Source: Augochlora pura (taxonomy: Eukaryota > Arthropoda > Insecta > Hymenoptera > Halictidae). From it: a DNA stretch of 64,000 nt. This document shows positions 26,695 to 42,400 of this stretch, piece after piece. Below the pieces are notes generated by a model. That model was not told the origin of the DNA, did not search any database, and saw only the letters and a list, made by a program, of their open reading frames with translations. The position numbers and the translations under genes were made by a program. The stretch lies in the NCBI RefSeq assembly GCF_028453695.1, contig NC_135779.1, positions 4,588,001 to 4,652,000 of the forward strand. Direction: 5' to 3'. Each line of letters begins with the position of its first letter. Within the stretch, counting starts at the first letter, position 1.

Positions 26695-29600
26695 CCTACC
26701 CCCGGTCCGCCGACACGTCGAAATATCGCGGGGAATAGAGGACGGCATCGCGCAGTCTCGAGTGCGTCCCGAGAAGAAGGCCACAAAAGAGTGTTTGCAC
26801 TGTCAATGACTGAACTAATAGAAACGACGCGGAACGATCCCTCACCGTCGCGGCCCAAGAGGAATTCCAGGTGTCGCGGCGAAGCCGGTCGGCCGCGTCC
26901 GCGATTTTCACAGCCTCTAGTACGGAGCGGCCGCATACCCCGGCCGCCATCTTCTTCTTCTTCTTCTTCTTCTTCTTTTCTTTCGCTTTCCGCGGAACCG
27001 GAAATCGACGGCGTGGAATCGAGCGCAAATCGCCGGGAAAATTGAAGGTTGAATGGAGGGACACGTCGATACAATGCGCGACTCTTTGGGTAAGGGATTA
27101 TTGACCTTCGAATTCGAGAATCACTGGACACCTCGATGGTTTTTCAGGGCGAAGGGAAAAGTAAATCGTCACCTATGTACACAAGCGAGATGCCGACCGG
27201 CCGGCGAGACGGCTGAAGGGTTCTTCAATGGGTCGGCGGAAAAATCTCGAGAGAAAAAGTGCCTTCGAACCAACCGGTCCTCCGCTTTGGCCTCGCCTCG
27301 CCTCGCCTCGCTTTTGGCTATTGAGGAACGCCCGGCGGAGGGCGACGGTTTTTGTTCGACGCGACGGAAGATTTGATTGGAATTCCGGGGAACTCGGGCC
27401 GGTTGAGGGTCTAGGGTGATGCTGAGAATGATTGAGTGACCGACTGTGGTCGAGTCGAGGACGAGTTACGTCGACGGTATTCGTTGCGATATCATCGATG
27501 TAATCGGACGAGTTACGTTATCGCTTAGGCGACCGCGATGAAAATCTGATTTCATGAAATTGCAGTATTTTATTTGATTAAATTAATTTTATGCGATGTC
27601 AATTATTTCTTGAACGTTCTGTTATCAAACTGTCTGTTATCAAATCTCACTGTTCTGTTGTCAAACAACTTAACCCTTTTCACTTGAGTGGTAACTCCGA
27701 GGAACTAATGAACATTGTTATATCATTTCTAAAATAATTTTGGCATTATCAAAGACTTTTTCTATTTAAAGGATTGCTAAAACTGAAACAATTTTACGAA
27801 TCACAGAACTTAATAATGTACGCACAAAATATACTAAGTTTTATGAAAGGAGATTACTGTCAGTCCAAATAGATTTCCAAGAAAATGTTGGAAACACAAT
27901 TTTAGATGTTAAGATAACGATTTACTCCGATGAACATTTCCAATACGTATGTAATGATAATAATAATACGTATAAATCGATGGAATTGTAAACGATGTTA
28001 TTTCCAGCACATTAATTAATTAATTATATCCTGCCCCGAATTCTGGTATCGGTTCGTTAATAAACCAGTAATTTCAAATTTAATTGCCTAATCTCCATTA
28101 ATGCATGAGATATGATACTTTATTCAGTTCATGTTACATAATTTCATTGGATAACACTGAAAATTGTGACGAATTGTGTTAAATGATAATACGTTATCTA
28201 AAACAGAAAACCTTCTGCTTAAATATATGAGGGTGGTTTAACCATTAAATTACAAATACAATTTTTGTTTTATTTAATAGGAGATAATTGGTCTGCAATT
28301 TGCATGCATTTCTAATAAAATTGATCAAGCGTCAAAATGTTATAGAATTACAGTATTTGTTTAATTAAATGAAAATTAGTGAAAATTAATATGGCATCAA
28401 TTACTTCTTCGAAATTCGTGCACCGTGATCTTAATAAAACTAAGAAATTATAACATAAATAACAATATATTGATTACTTTAGTTACGACAATTGACAAAC
28501 AATATTTCTATTTTGCACTAAGAATCCCACAATCTAGATACGATTATCATAATCCACAAAACTTCCAAAAAAGATCGCACAACCAAGTCTTTCAATTTTC
28601 ATCGATCGACAGCATTCTGCACCCCCATGGCCGCAAAATAAATCGCCCCGAGCCCCCACGGCAATAAAAAATTAGAAAAAATAAACACAGTCACAATCTG
28701 CTCTCACTGAACAATCGAGACCAAGCGACACAACCGAAGCGGACCCTGAAAATGTTACGCATCGAGGGGAAGATAAGGTCGCGTCCGGACCTTTCCGCGT
28801 CGCCATGAATCAACCCCCGTGGCAGAGCTACACCGTGCCGGCGGTGTCCTGTGCGGCGCGCACGAGGCCCATGGGACCCCGTACCGTCTCTTAACGTCGT
28901 GGAAATTAAAGATTTCTGGTGGCCGGGACAGCCTCTCGGCCATTAACCGAACCACCTTTCGCGATGCCTGACAGGAACAATGTCCCGCCGCTCGTCGTCG
29001 ACGGAACCCCTGTACCTCGGGGGGGCGGCCGACACGCCGGAAACGTTATCTCGGCCCTGCAGATGATGCGAGGGTGGCTCCTGGCCTCCCACGGGACACG
29101 CCGTCGAGACCCCGTAATATTTCGACTATAAATGTTTGAACGCGAACACGGCCGACGCCGCGCATCATGGGCTTTTCTGCGGAGGGGACCCCCCGTTTCA
29201 AACGAGCCCACCGTGAATACGGGGTTTCCAGAGCAAGCACGGGACACTGCGCGTTCCATGGGGTATGGGGTACTCTCTGATGAGATTTTTCGAGAGAGGC
29301 CAGCCGTGCGATCGGCGCCGGATAGAATTAATTCACGGATTAAGCGGTTTTCGCGAAATGTTGTTCCCGGCTGTGTTTGCTCGTCGCGCGCGGGATAGGC
29401 TGTTTGGAATCGATCGCGGTTGTTTGTGATTGGTTAACGAGGCTTTTCGCAGTGTATCTTTTCAGCTTGCGACGAGTAAACGATGGACTTTTGTGCGAGA
29501 TAAAAATGTAGCGCGAGATAGGAGGGGAATATGAAATTCGTAAAATCGTTCTAAATTCTTAAATAATCTTCTCTTGATAAATATAATAATAAATAGAATT

Positions 29601-32600
29601 ACTTAAAAATAGGTTAATAGGTGTTAAAGACTGATTAAAAAGACGTTATTACTTATAAACAAATATCGAATACAATTAACACATAAACGGGTAAATGTAT
29701 TTCCAAAAGAATTTACGAGTTACTAAATTGACTCCAAATTTTCTGCTCCGAATTTTGAACAAACTGCTTCGTTTTCTAAATCTTGAAACAACTACTGAAA
29801 TTATTTTAACTGTAACAATTCGCGTATAGTACGGGAGAAGCGAAAGTTCAACGACCAGTAAGACGACAAAATAAATGCCGGAACCTCGTCGCGGTTTCTT
29901 CAACGAAGATCCGCCGAGTTCGGTGACGGACGAGCGCCCCGAGCGGCCGCGGTCGAGTTACGAAATTTATTGCGAAAAAGGACGGGGACGGGTCCCCATA
30001 AGGAGCCAATTAATCCGAGTAATAAAGGTCCGCGGCGGCATTTTTCATCCAGACGTGGGCGACGTGAGAAATTTTTCTGAATAAATTGCTCGAAGGGTCG
30101 CGCGGACGAGCTTGAAAGACGGACACCTGTCGCGAGGCGCTCCGTGGACCGGGGGAGAGGAGGGGGGATATACACCTTCTCTCTTTTCTCAGAGCAGGGG
30201 AACGCGCCACCCTCTCCTTTTCGCCCCGGCTTTTCGTGCGCCGATCTTTGAACGTTGCCGACAGGCGTGACGCGCGTGACGGGTTCCTCCGGCGTGCTCG
30301 TCGTTTCGTTTTCCTTTTTCTTCTTTCCTTCTTTCGCCGTGCCCGGGGCTCTCCTTGAATGAGAAGTTTTAAAGCGGGGAACGCGCGCCGCGGGGCGTCC
30401 CGCACCCCCTCCTCGGGCCCGGGAGGGGGTTCCCTGAATGACGCGCGGTGAAAAATTGACATAATACGGATAATGGAGTTTGCACCGGTGCAAAAGGGAC
30501 GCCACGCCGGTCTCGCGGGCAAATCCGAAATACTCGGCGCGATCGTTCCCGAATGACGGATGCAATCGCGCGCGCGCGCGCGGCGGAGAGGATGAAATTC
30601 TTCGAGCGATTGGACAGGAAGCGAGGGAACTTAACTAAAATTGGCTTTAAAAAATGGCTTTTAGAAAAATGGAGACTTGACTAGAAAAAAAATGAACTGA
30701 TTTATAGTTAAATGCATTGGCTAAAACACGCGCAAAAAAAATACATAAAAGATTACGATTATCGTCTTCGAATATTTTTTGAAAAATTGTCAAGAAATCC
30801 TTAAAAAAAATCTATCAATATCAAAAAATAACAATTACGTATAAACACTCATATAAAAAATATATCCCACATGAAATGTATTTTCTACATATAATATTCG
30901 AAAACAGAACGTGACAATTTCGTGAAACACGCAGATAACGCTATTACGAATTAAATATACCCGGAATGAAGTAGCAACGACGACAAAGAACAGAAGGGTT
31001 GAATTAAATTTGGAAAAAACACACCGAGCGCCCGGAACAAGATCGATGAGAACGATGCTTGAAATAGCCACCCTCCTCGCCGCCCCCCGACAGCACAAAG
31101 GTTCGGACACGGGCGAAAGTCTCGAACACGCGGTGAAACGTTTTAAACAAACAACAGGAGCACAGCAGCTCGAGCAGGCGCACTCATTGACGCAAGCACA
31201 CGGTGGTGGGTTTTTTTTTGATAAAAATGAAATGTATTCTAGACGAAATTCTATTCACCGGTCTCCCGGGAACAATAACTAAACCATCGACGGTCGAGTC
31301 GAAGGGGTGGGGAGGGGATATATATATAGCGGCTATTGTATACGATTTTCCCATTATTTCGCCGCGTTTCTGGAGAATTCAACCGCGCGCGGTTCGACAA
31401 TTGTTGGAACCGTTGAATGCCGGCCGATTTTAAACAAGATCGCAACGCCGCGCGCTCGCGAGCCGCGCATTTGAATAGAATGGCCGTATAAATACGCGAC
31501 AAATGTATGCAATTAGGGTCATTCTGCGGCTCCTCCGGTTATCACATTTCGATAAGTTATCGCCAAATGATCCACCGTCTGAATATTCGAACTACCACGC
31601 GATCGAGGATCCAAAAGGATCTATCGTTCGATTATTCGATCGCGAGAACGCGTTCTGATGATCTCGAAATTTTTGCTAACGCAAATTAACCCTTTTCACT
31701 CCGTTGTCTCCTCCCAGGGGACATCGCGATTCTAGTATATTACTAGACGTTCAAATTTCTATAATAGTAAATAATATAAATAAAATATGCAGTAATCAGC
31801 CTGAAATGCGTAAATGGATATTATATTATAATATCTTACTTTCTCCAAATAAAACTACCAAAATATAAATAAATTCCAAATATATATATCCAAACGGCGC
31901 GGAGTGCAAAGGGTTTGAATATCTGATAAGGCATACCGCTAAGTTGCAACATTGCGTTCCTCTATCTAAACGCGCACGCAACTGGTAGGCAAAGCCCCTT
32001 AAAGTCAACATTACTGCACAATGAATATAACTGATACCTCGGCAAGCAGCATTAGCATACAGGCTCCCTCGAAGACCTCTACACGGTTGCCAGAATTATT
32101 GTAATTAATAATTACAATTAAGATTACTCCGTTATCGGTGGAGGGGGGAGGAAACGATCTCGGCTGGATACGCGAGACGATATAGCCTCGGCTCACCTTC
32201 CGCGCGCGCGTTCCGTTGGCCAAGCTCTCTCGGTTAACAAAGTGCGAATTTGCATAAACGTCCGCGCGCGGGGTTCGGGAACGATAACGGGGCGACGGGC
32301 ACGGGCATATTAATTTGTACGGGAGGCACTTCGGAGACCGTTTCCCGAGTCATCCGCGAATTCATTAAACGCGTCTCGGGGCGCGTATAACGCGCTTGAA
32401 AACCGTGTAACAACTTTCCAGAGACCGGCCGCGATCGGCCGCGACAAAAACCGCCTCTCTCTCTCTCTTTCTCTCTTTCTCTCTACGCCTAACTAACCGG
32501 GCGGCTATCAAGCGGCCCACAAATCGATCCACTCGCGTAATTATCATCCAAGAATCCAGTCGCATTTGCGCTATCTGACTCGCGCGGACGCTGCGGAAGA

Positions 32601-35600
32601 AAAAAAAAGAAAAGAACGACCGACTGGATATCACGGGTTTAATTCGACGCGACTAAACTCTGTTCGCAGGCACGGCCTCATCGGTTAATTGTATCGTTCA
32701 TGGCTGTCCGGGCGGCTAATGGAGCATTGAGATGTAACCGAGCCGGCTGAGAGAGGACTCGCGAGACTCTCTCTATCTCTATCTCTTTCTCTCTCTCTTG
32801 CCGAGAACCGCGGCGCGCTGTTTTCATAATTTCGAGGGCTATATTGCGATCATATAAGCAGAGATAATAATCAAGATCTGAGTCTTTTATTTATATTTCA
32901 GCCGACTGTTGGTTATTGTTTTTATATCTTAGTTCTCCAATTAGGACTTTAAAATTTGAAAGTCCGGCTAAATTAGTGTAATTTAATTTAATATAAATTT
33001 GTATAAAATATAAAGCAGAGATCATAATCAAGATCTGAAATTCTTATTTATATTTTGGCCGTCTGTTGGTCATTATTTTTATATTCTAGTTTCTTAGTCT
33101 AATTAGGTTAAAAATCTCTGGAAAGTGAGCAACCAGATTAGTATAAAATAGAAAAGGATAACAGGATGAAAGAAATTGCGATGAAGAGTGTATTATCTTG
33201 TACACTTTTCGACAGAAATTCGGCAACGATTCGGTGGACGATAACTCCGCGAAAAATCATCGTGAAATGACGACTCTTTTTTTAAATTAAAGCTTGAAAT
33301 CTTTACTTTAATACAGTGTTCCCAAACTTTTAATTTGATACACCATAACTGCGGTAACATTTTAAAAACGAGGCCCTGTTTGCCACATCAAAAACAGTAA
33401 AATTCAACGAAATGCGCAAACTTTATAAAAATTTTTGTCGACAATACCGTTTACAGTAGAACAAACTATAAACCTTCCCCTTTCTTTTGGCATGAAAGAA
33501 ACTCGGCTGCGATTTTTCTTCTCAAAGTTACAGCGCTTCGTAGCAACCCTTTCCGTCGCGTCGAACAGCATAGACCATGCTCCATGTTCTCTTCGCAATT
33601 TCCTATGATTTTTTACAATTTATTTACCGCGGTGCCTCGTTCGCCTAACGAAGGATCGGTGGACCGTGCGCGTTAATAATATCGGCGCGAATGGATACGT
33701 TAGGAGCCGTGGGGTATCGGGTCTTGGGCGCCGATAACCGCCTTCGACGTTCGTTATCTCGGATATAGTAGGTGGAGGAGGGGCGGGGCGAGAGAGAGAG
33801 AGAGAGAGAGGGGCGAGAGAGGGCGAGCGCGGCAGAGAACCAACGTTTGCAACGATGTTCGGCGCCGATAAAATTAGCTCGTGCAACAGAATCGCCCCGG
33901 ACAACAGGTTGCACGAGCGCGCGCATGCTCTCGGCCCGTGGTCCCCTTGATTAAGTTGGATTATTTCGATCGCGCCGGGAATCCACGTTTCGCGAGAATT
34001 CTGAACCCGTGTGTGCGTGCCTATCTCTCGTTCGCTCTCCGATCCCCTGTTCGCCTAGCGGGAAACACGGTCGAATCGGCGAACGATATCGATCCGATAC
34101 GATCTGTGCCGCCGACATACATAGAATGCTTATGCTTGATGGTATACTTAGAAATAAGGTAGGATATACTGATTGATGGACGTGAAAGTTCTTGGGATAT
34201 TGTTGGAATTGCTGTAATGATAGTATTTTTATAGTAGCGGTGTTCTTGCTATTATTTTAATAATGTTGTAATTGGTATCGTTTTAATGTCATTGTCATTG
34301 TTACAATATCAATGTCATTATTATTGGAATTTCTTAGAGTACCATTGTCATTATTTTAATGTCATTATCATGATTATAATGGCAGTGTCACTATCATCAA
34401 CTGCCACTATTACAATATCACTGCCATCGTCATAACATCATCTCGATCCTTATAAAGTCATTGTTATTAATAAAAAATCACTATCATTTTCACCCACGTT
34501 TACATAACATTTTTCTTTTACTTCGTACCATAGAATACACTGACAAAGTTAGAACATTAAAATTTGGAACACCCTGTATATAGGTCGCGGTATCGGCCGC
34601 GTAAAACCCCTCTCCTCTCCGCCGCGGCCGTTATTTCACCGCGACCGAACGAGATCGTTAATAAACGATACGGTTTATTGTGATTTATGTCGTATTGTGC
34701 GGCGTCCCGGCGTTGATGAAGCACCGCCACCGCCGCCGCCGTCGCGCCAGGCGAAAGTTCATCCTCCACGCAGTCATCCCTTTTGACGCGTTACGCCCGG
34801 GACCACAACCCTCGTTTGTTTATTACACGCGGGGAGGAACGTACCCTCTGCGCTTTCGACGATGCGTTAATGGAAAAACTGTGCCATGAATATTTTTATT
34901 GCTGTTTAACCCCCTCGACGGAACGGTCCTCTCCCTCCCCCTCCCCCCTTCTCTCGTTCTTTGACATGGCTCTCGACGTATCGAGTTCTTAGAATTTAAA
35001 TTGCTGTCGTCTGTGTCGGAATATATTCAGGGAGCGATTATAAGCTATTCTTATTCACGAAAGAACAAGGGAAAATTCAAATAGGGTGTGAAAGGGTACG
35101 GAGGTAATTAGTGTAGTTAAATGGTTTACCTGGGTCATTTTCTAGCGAAGGTATAATTTCTATATCAGCGAAGTATTATACTATAGTTCGTGTATATATA
35201 TACGTTATTGTATAAATACATTATTGGTTCCTTAAAAATTGAAACAATAGTTGTTTCTTCAGTCTAGGAAGGAAAATAGGAGGCTGATAAATAAACAAAA
35301 AGTAATTCATTTTGTAAAGGAAAGAATGAAGCAATGAGCGCAGTTGTAAAATAAATCGTAATGCAAGGGGTTAAAATCAACCCTTGACTGAGATCTCAAT
35401 TATCGTTGGTTATTTTAGTAAAAATTGCATATTTCGAAATTAGTAAATACTGGTAAATTAGCGCCGAAGCACTGGAAGCTTGATAGATTAATAGAAAGTT
35501 ACAAAAATTAATAAACAACTATATTGACAAATTATAAAGAATATTAGCTTCAAACTGCCCGCGACATATCTTCATATCTCTTTATAAGCATTCAACAATA

Positions 35601-36346
35601 CTTATTTTATATGGATTAATTTTACTAAAAAAAATTACATATTAATATTAATGCTTTCATCTCGATAACAGATAATAAATTATGAATTATTATATAATAA
35701 CAACCGATTCACAGATTACATTGTCCGAAGAGAAAAAAATCGATTTATAGACTGCCAGTTAGTAAAGTGTTAATCCTACTAAACCCTTTCGCATTTGCTT
35801 TGATCCGAGCGACGGAAAGCGCGTGTAACTCTCTCGCGCAGGGAAGTATTATACGAATTCATTAAAACGACCGCACGCACCGCCGCCATATTTTTGTTTC
35901 CGGTCGCGTACCCCGGAGGGCGGCGTTCTTCTTTTCTTCCCCCGAAGCTAAAGCGTCGTTTAAAAATCCTGCGGATATAATTACTCGGGAATGAACGGGC
36001 TCCTTCGTGCGGAATCGTTGGTTTATCGCGTTCATTACTCTTTTTCTTCCGACGTTTCTCAAGGTTCGCGGGTTCAAGAGAGAAAGAGAGAGAGAGAGAG
36101 AGAGGGACGCTCACTGGCACGCCGCGGCGCTAACAAAATGTAATTAGTTTAGAGTAATTAGCTGCTCCGCTCACGCTCGTCTTCGTCAGCGCGCGTCTCC
36201 ATTCCATCCTCTCCTCTCTCTCTCTCTCTCTCTTTTCTGTTATCTCTTCTCTTTCTAGTTCTCTCTGTTCTCTTTTCTTCTAGCTCTCTCTCTCTCTCTC
36301 ATCTCTTATTTCTCTCGTTCTGTCTTTCTCTTTTCTTTTCTTCTAG

Positions 36347-36413
<67 letters not shown>

Positions 36414-39400
36414 CTCGACCTTCCTTTCGTCGTCAAAAGTGAACGCACAGCCGCCCGTGAAACGCAATTGTTCCACGCTTCTTGTCTTTTAATGAGACGA
36501 TAGCATATCTCGTGACACGGAAAGCCGATTTACTTTCAACGGAGAACCGCGATTCGTTGGACTATGAAATTGTCGGCCGAGGTCGACGCCATTTTGGACG
36601 TAAGTCCATTCTTTGCCGCATTCTTCTTTCAACGAGAATTGTGTTATTTTCGCGCAGCTAAAATATTTCCATGAAATTACTATGAAAAGAAATGACGGCG
36701 ACGAGCGTTTCTCTTTTAGAAATTTGGCAAAGATTTTTATTACGTTTCAAATTTTTACTGCGACTATACATAATAAAGTATTAATCACGTATTAATATTA
36801 AGTATTAATAACGTATTAATATTAAGTATTAATAACGTATTAATATTAAATATTAATAACGTTCTTTATAGAACGTTCTCGTCGAGTTTCTATATTGATT
36901 AAGAGGTGTTGTTTATGAACATTTTAGAGCGACAGAAGTTTTATACGATTTTATAACATGGAGACTATGTAAATCTAATTTAATTTAATCTAAATGACAT
37001 CCGTACAATATAAATATAAAAATAGCCATAAATATAAAAATAAAAATATATATCATTTCAATAATATTAATAATAATAACAGCAAATCGAATATAAATGT
37101 TATCGGAACAATATAGATATAAAAATAGCCGTAATATTTACGGCTAATTTATGATGAAGTATATACCTACAGGATTAAAATATATACCTTCCATATACCT
37201 AATTTCAATAATAATAATAAAAATAGTTTATTTACGATAAAAACCCTTCATCACCCACTGCACAGTAAAAAATAAGATACCAAAAAATACGCAAATAAAT
37301 CAAAGGAAAAACTTGAAGAAAGAACATTTAACATGTCTTCCCCAGTATCTAAATTTGTTCAAAAAAGCTCCAATTATCACGTTGCAAAAACCGCGCGCCA
37401 GCACTGTTTGCCGATTCGTGCGTAACCCCGGCAGAAAACAATTAACGCGTTCGAACAGTCGAAGATTCTTTTCCGTTTAAACATTCAATTTCCTGGTGCG
37501 CGCGCCGCATACGCCGTCGACGCGCGTTAATTATTATCACGGGGCCGTTGTATCGCGCTGTTCCCGGTGTTAATTTAAAAAAAAACGTTCCGAAAACACG
37601 TCCGCGCGCGCGCCGATAATACCACGATATACCGGCGGCGCGGCGCCTAAAACGGAACGTTGTAAATTGTTGCGATTAGGCCGCCGCCTGCCCGGATACG
37701 TTCTAGATTCGCCGCGCGGACGAGGGACGCGTACCTTTCCAGGGAATAATGGACTCCGGGAGGAGGGGGAGGTGCTTTAATTAACGCCTTTATTCCGGCC
37801 CGTTTAATTAAATAGAATGTCTCCGAAGTAAGTTACAGCGACGCCGGACGATTCTTTCGTGGGGCAAGGGTTGCGTGGCCCGGGCCGTTGTTTTATGTAA
37901 ATAGATCTCTCGCCGGTTTTTGTTTTGGCGACGCTGCGCGGAATTAACTTCTCGCATGGGTGACTTGGGGAGCTTGGATTTCGACGGCGAGACTTTCGAT
38001 TCGACGGAATGCCCGACGTCGAGGACGACGCTTTACCTGGTCCCTGGTGGTGACCTCATTTCAAAGAGGATGATATCAAAGAGGATAACTTTAAATGATT
38101 GGAATTTTTTTTAAAGCGAATAGTCTATTAAACAATTACTGAAATGCTTTTTTTTACAATTACTAAATTGCTTAGAGTGGTGAAAGATAATTAAAATCAC
38201 TTTAACTTTTCTATCGGAATTTAATAAATGCGTTTTGTAGACCTCGGTAATCGATGGAATTTTCACCCTTTACCAAACGCGCTTCTTATTGTAAATTTTC
38301 TTTATAAGCTCGGATAATAATTTTATATATTATAGTTAAAAATTGCATTATATTATAATTTTAAATATTAGAGTTGAAAACCTTCGCTTGAAGCATCTAT
38401 TTATATAAGAAATAATTAATTCAGGAGATAGAGAGTCACCGCTTACAATTACAAGGAGTTAACTGTATCTCCGAAATTCTAAAGAAATCTAATACCAATA
38501 AATTATATTATAATTCTATATATTACGATTAAAAACTTTCGTTTCAAGCATCTTCTCATATAACAAATACCTAACAAATAAATTCAGCGGTTAAACAATA
38601 TCTCGAACCCCAAGCAGTACAATATCGATTTTTCTGTTTCATCCCCCAAGTGAAATACAAAAGCGTCGTCCACAAAACGAAAGCTGTGTTCCCGAAACGA
38701 AAGCATCTAGTAAAACCCTAGAGCGAGCCCTGCCAGAAGAGCCCTAATCCCAAAAGTGCCCATTCTCCGCGGTCACCCCTCGGAGCAATTTTTCCCAATC
38801 GAACTTTTACTGGCGGCTCAAGAGCGTTGCCTCGCGCGCGAAGCATTACGCGAGCAAACACGGATCGAGCTAATGTTATCCAACGGAACACACGGATAGG
38901 GTTAATGTTGTCCAACAAAATAACGCGGCGGTGTCATCGCGCAAATATTCGGGGTGAAACGAGCGAAAACGGTTTCCGGTTACGTTAATTTTCAGCCAGC
39001 TGCTAACTTATTCCTCGCTCGGTTTCGAATTATTAAAGGCTGTCGCTCTCGACCGTTCCGACACTCTCGCTTCGCGCGCAACGGTGAACGACCCCTTTGC
39101 CGCGCTAATTCGGAATAATAGTTAAAATACAGAGTGTGTGTCGCCTACTCGCCGCGATCGCCTGTCGGTTGCTTGCGCTTCGATTAGAACCGTTTCGCTC
39201 GTGACCACGACCTCCGGGGAAGATCGTCGATCATCGAGTGCTTGGAACTGGTTCTATGCGATTAGGGATGTTCGGGGAAGTATTTTAACCCTTTGCAAGA
39301 GGTATGTGTTAACACTTTGTGCGAGGAACATATTAACCCTTTGCGCGAGAATTTTCTAGCGTTCATCTCCGTTCACAAAAGGTTTAGAAAATAGTAAACG

Positions 39401-42400
39401 ATAAATTGAATGTAAAACTATTCTAAAGTATCGAGAATAATTTTACTTTATCAATGTAGAATTTGCTATGAAAATTGGGATAAAGAGTTATACGATGTGA
39501 ATTTTCCTCGATGAATATTTTCTATCTTGACAGTACCTGCGATGCTAGAATTATCGAGTCTTAAACGCGAATTCGTTGATTTTATATTTATCTATTATAT
39601 TTATCTATTATATTTATCTATTAATGTAATACAATGCATACTTTTATTCAGTACGTAGTTAGTACAAGCTTCAGTTAGTACAAAAGAAAATATGAACAAT
39701 ATACAGGACCATTTTGAATTGCTAAATCAAATATCTAATCGCGAGAATGCAGAAATATATTCTACGCAATTTGAGTATCATTATTAAATAACTAGAGATT
39801 GAATTCAAAATTCGTGTATCTGCCGGGCACAATCTTCTGCTTCTAAAATATTAAATTACAAATTGAGATTAATAGTTGAAGTATTACTGGAAAACCTTTT
39901 ACATAAATTGCATCGCTGCAGAGTGCATATATCGATTCTATTACAAATTTCATAGAATTATGAAATACACGATTTAAATATTACTATATAATTAAAGATT
40001 GAATTAAAAATCGATGAATCTATAGGAAACAATTTTCTGCTTTTGCAATATTAAATTGCAAATTTAGACCGATAGGTGTGTTACTGGAAAACCTTTTACT
40101 GATAAATATTCCGATGCCAAATCTCACAGAACTTTGACCGTGTTCGATAATATAAACATTGAAAAATTCCTTAAAATTAATGACAATAGAATCGAGTGTA
40201 TTACCGTATTCCTCGCAATCGCTACAAAATAAATTCAGGTGCAGGTAGTTACGCCTGTTTAGTATAAAAAGGGGACGATCGGGAGTCGGTCTAATTCCCG
40301 GACAGAGTTTTACGATCGCGCCGAGCCGAAACCACGAATCAGCGTGCACGGGAACACGGGGCATATTGGTAATTGGGTTTCCAGCCGGCCCCCGGCGATA
40401 ATTTGCGCGCGTGCGCGCCCATCAAATCGCATTAACAGTCGCGCGAACACACGCACGCAGAATAGACACACACACACACGCCAGATTATCGTCGCATTAC
40501 GCTAATTGAACATGTGTTTCCCGTTACAGAATTGTACGACGTTTTCGAGGGGGGAGGGGGGCTCGGATAATGAGAGCCGCTGATATTTTCGCAATGCGGC
40601 GATCATAATTGCAATCGCGCCTCGTGTGCGCTGGAAAACGTCGACGCGATGTGATTGTTGTCTATCTGCATTAAGGTCTCTCGTTACGAAGATTATAATT
40701 CGGCAGGATTCTCGAGTCGTTGCGAGCGACGCGGCTCGCAGAGAAATATTTTTTCCTCGAATATGTAATTGGGAATTTTGGTAATTTTTCAATATTATTT
40801 ACGGCGAATTGTGCTTATATTTCTTAGAAAACTGCAAGATTTTTCTTTCGGTGTCCTTAGTCGGTTTCGAGAGGTTAATAGCATAACATAGAAACAACTT
40901 GACAACATAAGATCTTCTATATTTAATAATATAAATTAAAGAACTGTTTAAAAAATGATCACATCAAGCTACAACATAATTTTCATCAAATTCAAAAACG
41001 ATTTACAGAATACAATTACACAGTGAACGATCAAACATTATAATTCGACGCGCGAATTTTCGTTAGTTTCTCGGCAATGTTGCAACTCCCTGAATTTTTA
41101 ATAATTTCCGCGCGTCATTCCCAGTAATTAGCAACCGAGAAGATCGATCCGCGCGCGGAAGCGAACCGAAAACGGTGCAACGAAAACTCCTTTGTGCGGA
41201 AACGCGTCCCGGAGGAAATTCAATTTAATAATGGTCTGGTAGACATTGCCTTTGTGTCTGACCATTACCGAACATTACCACTGCGGCGAATATTTATAAA
41301 CGATGACAGCCGGACGTCACAATAGAGCGATACGGATCGCCGCGGCACGGAATATTAACGCGGTCTGTGGAACGTGCGCCGTGAACGGGTTGCCACCGGC
41401 CGGCCATTTTTTTCGCAAGTAGAAACGGTCGGTCACGGCCGGACATATTAATCGGACTTATGAACGGGGGCACGCGAACGAAATTTTCGAATCGACGTTT
41501 TCCGGGCAAAATTCGACGTTTTTCGTACAATTTCAACGTTTCCGTGCAAACTCGACTGTACATCTTCCAATTGTTTTAATATGCGCGACATTTTCTGGTT
41601 TAATTGATTTTATAAATGCGATGCACGCGGACACATCGTTTTGTCATGTTTTCCGTATCTGTTCGAAAAATAATTTTTCTCCTACGACACTAGATATACA
41701 GAACAATGTTTATAAAATCAATTATAATCTTTGGAATAGTAGAAATGAAAAGAATATGATATTAATGCTTTTTATGTATTTTGCATGGGAATAAGAAATT
41801 TGCATAATTGTGCGTAATACTATTGCAATTGAACAGTGAATTTTTTGACATTATTTATCGCTGGATTTCGATTTTTATGGAAGATAAAGATCGTCGGCAT
41901 TTATTAAAAGACACAGGAGCTACGTTGTCGTTTATTTCCAATCTGAACAATTTTAATTGCTCGAGAATTATATAAGAGAATTATTATATTATAAATATAC
42001 AATATGTATTATAAATATATAATACGTATTCTAAATAGACAATATGCGTTACAAATATATAATATGTATTACAAATACATAATACGTATTATAAATATAT
42101 AATATACATTATAAATACCTAATAAACATACAAATAAACTCCTGAATCCACAAATCAATTTCTAAGCACGAAAACCCCCTACAACTTCGAACCCAATTAC
42201 AAAAACAATACCGTAAACCTTAATAAAAACAACCACCACCGAAAAAAAATCCAGCAAACGAATCAACGAAACGAACCCCATCAAAAATTTTCGAAGTGGA
42301 TTTCCTTGAAGACCGCATCCTCGAATCTCTTCGAATCGATTCGCTTTCCGTCCGAGCACGGAGAGCCACCGCGAAGCGAGATTTCGAATCGCGGCGTTAA

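Noticed and set aside
29900..30565. Minus-strand frame of 221 codons
   Set aside because: GC-rich and rich in Arg/Pro/Ser with no recognisable domain. The same region is open in another frame of the same strand.
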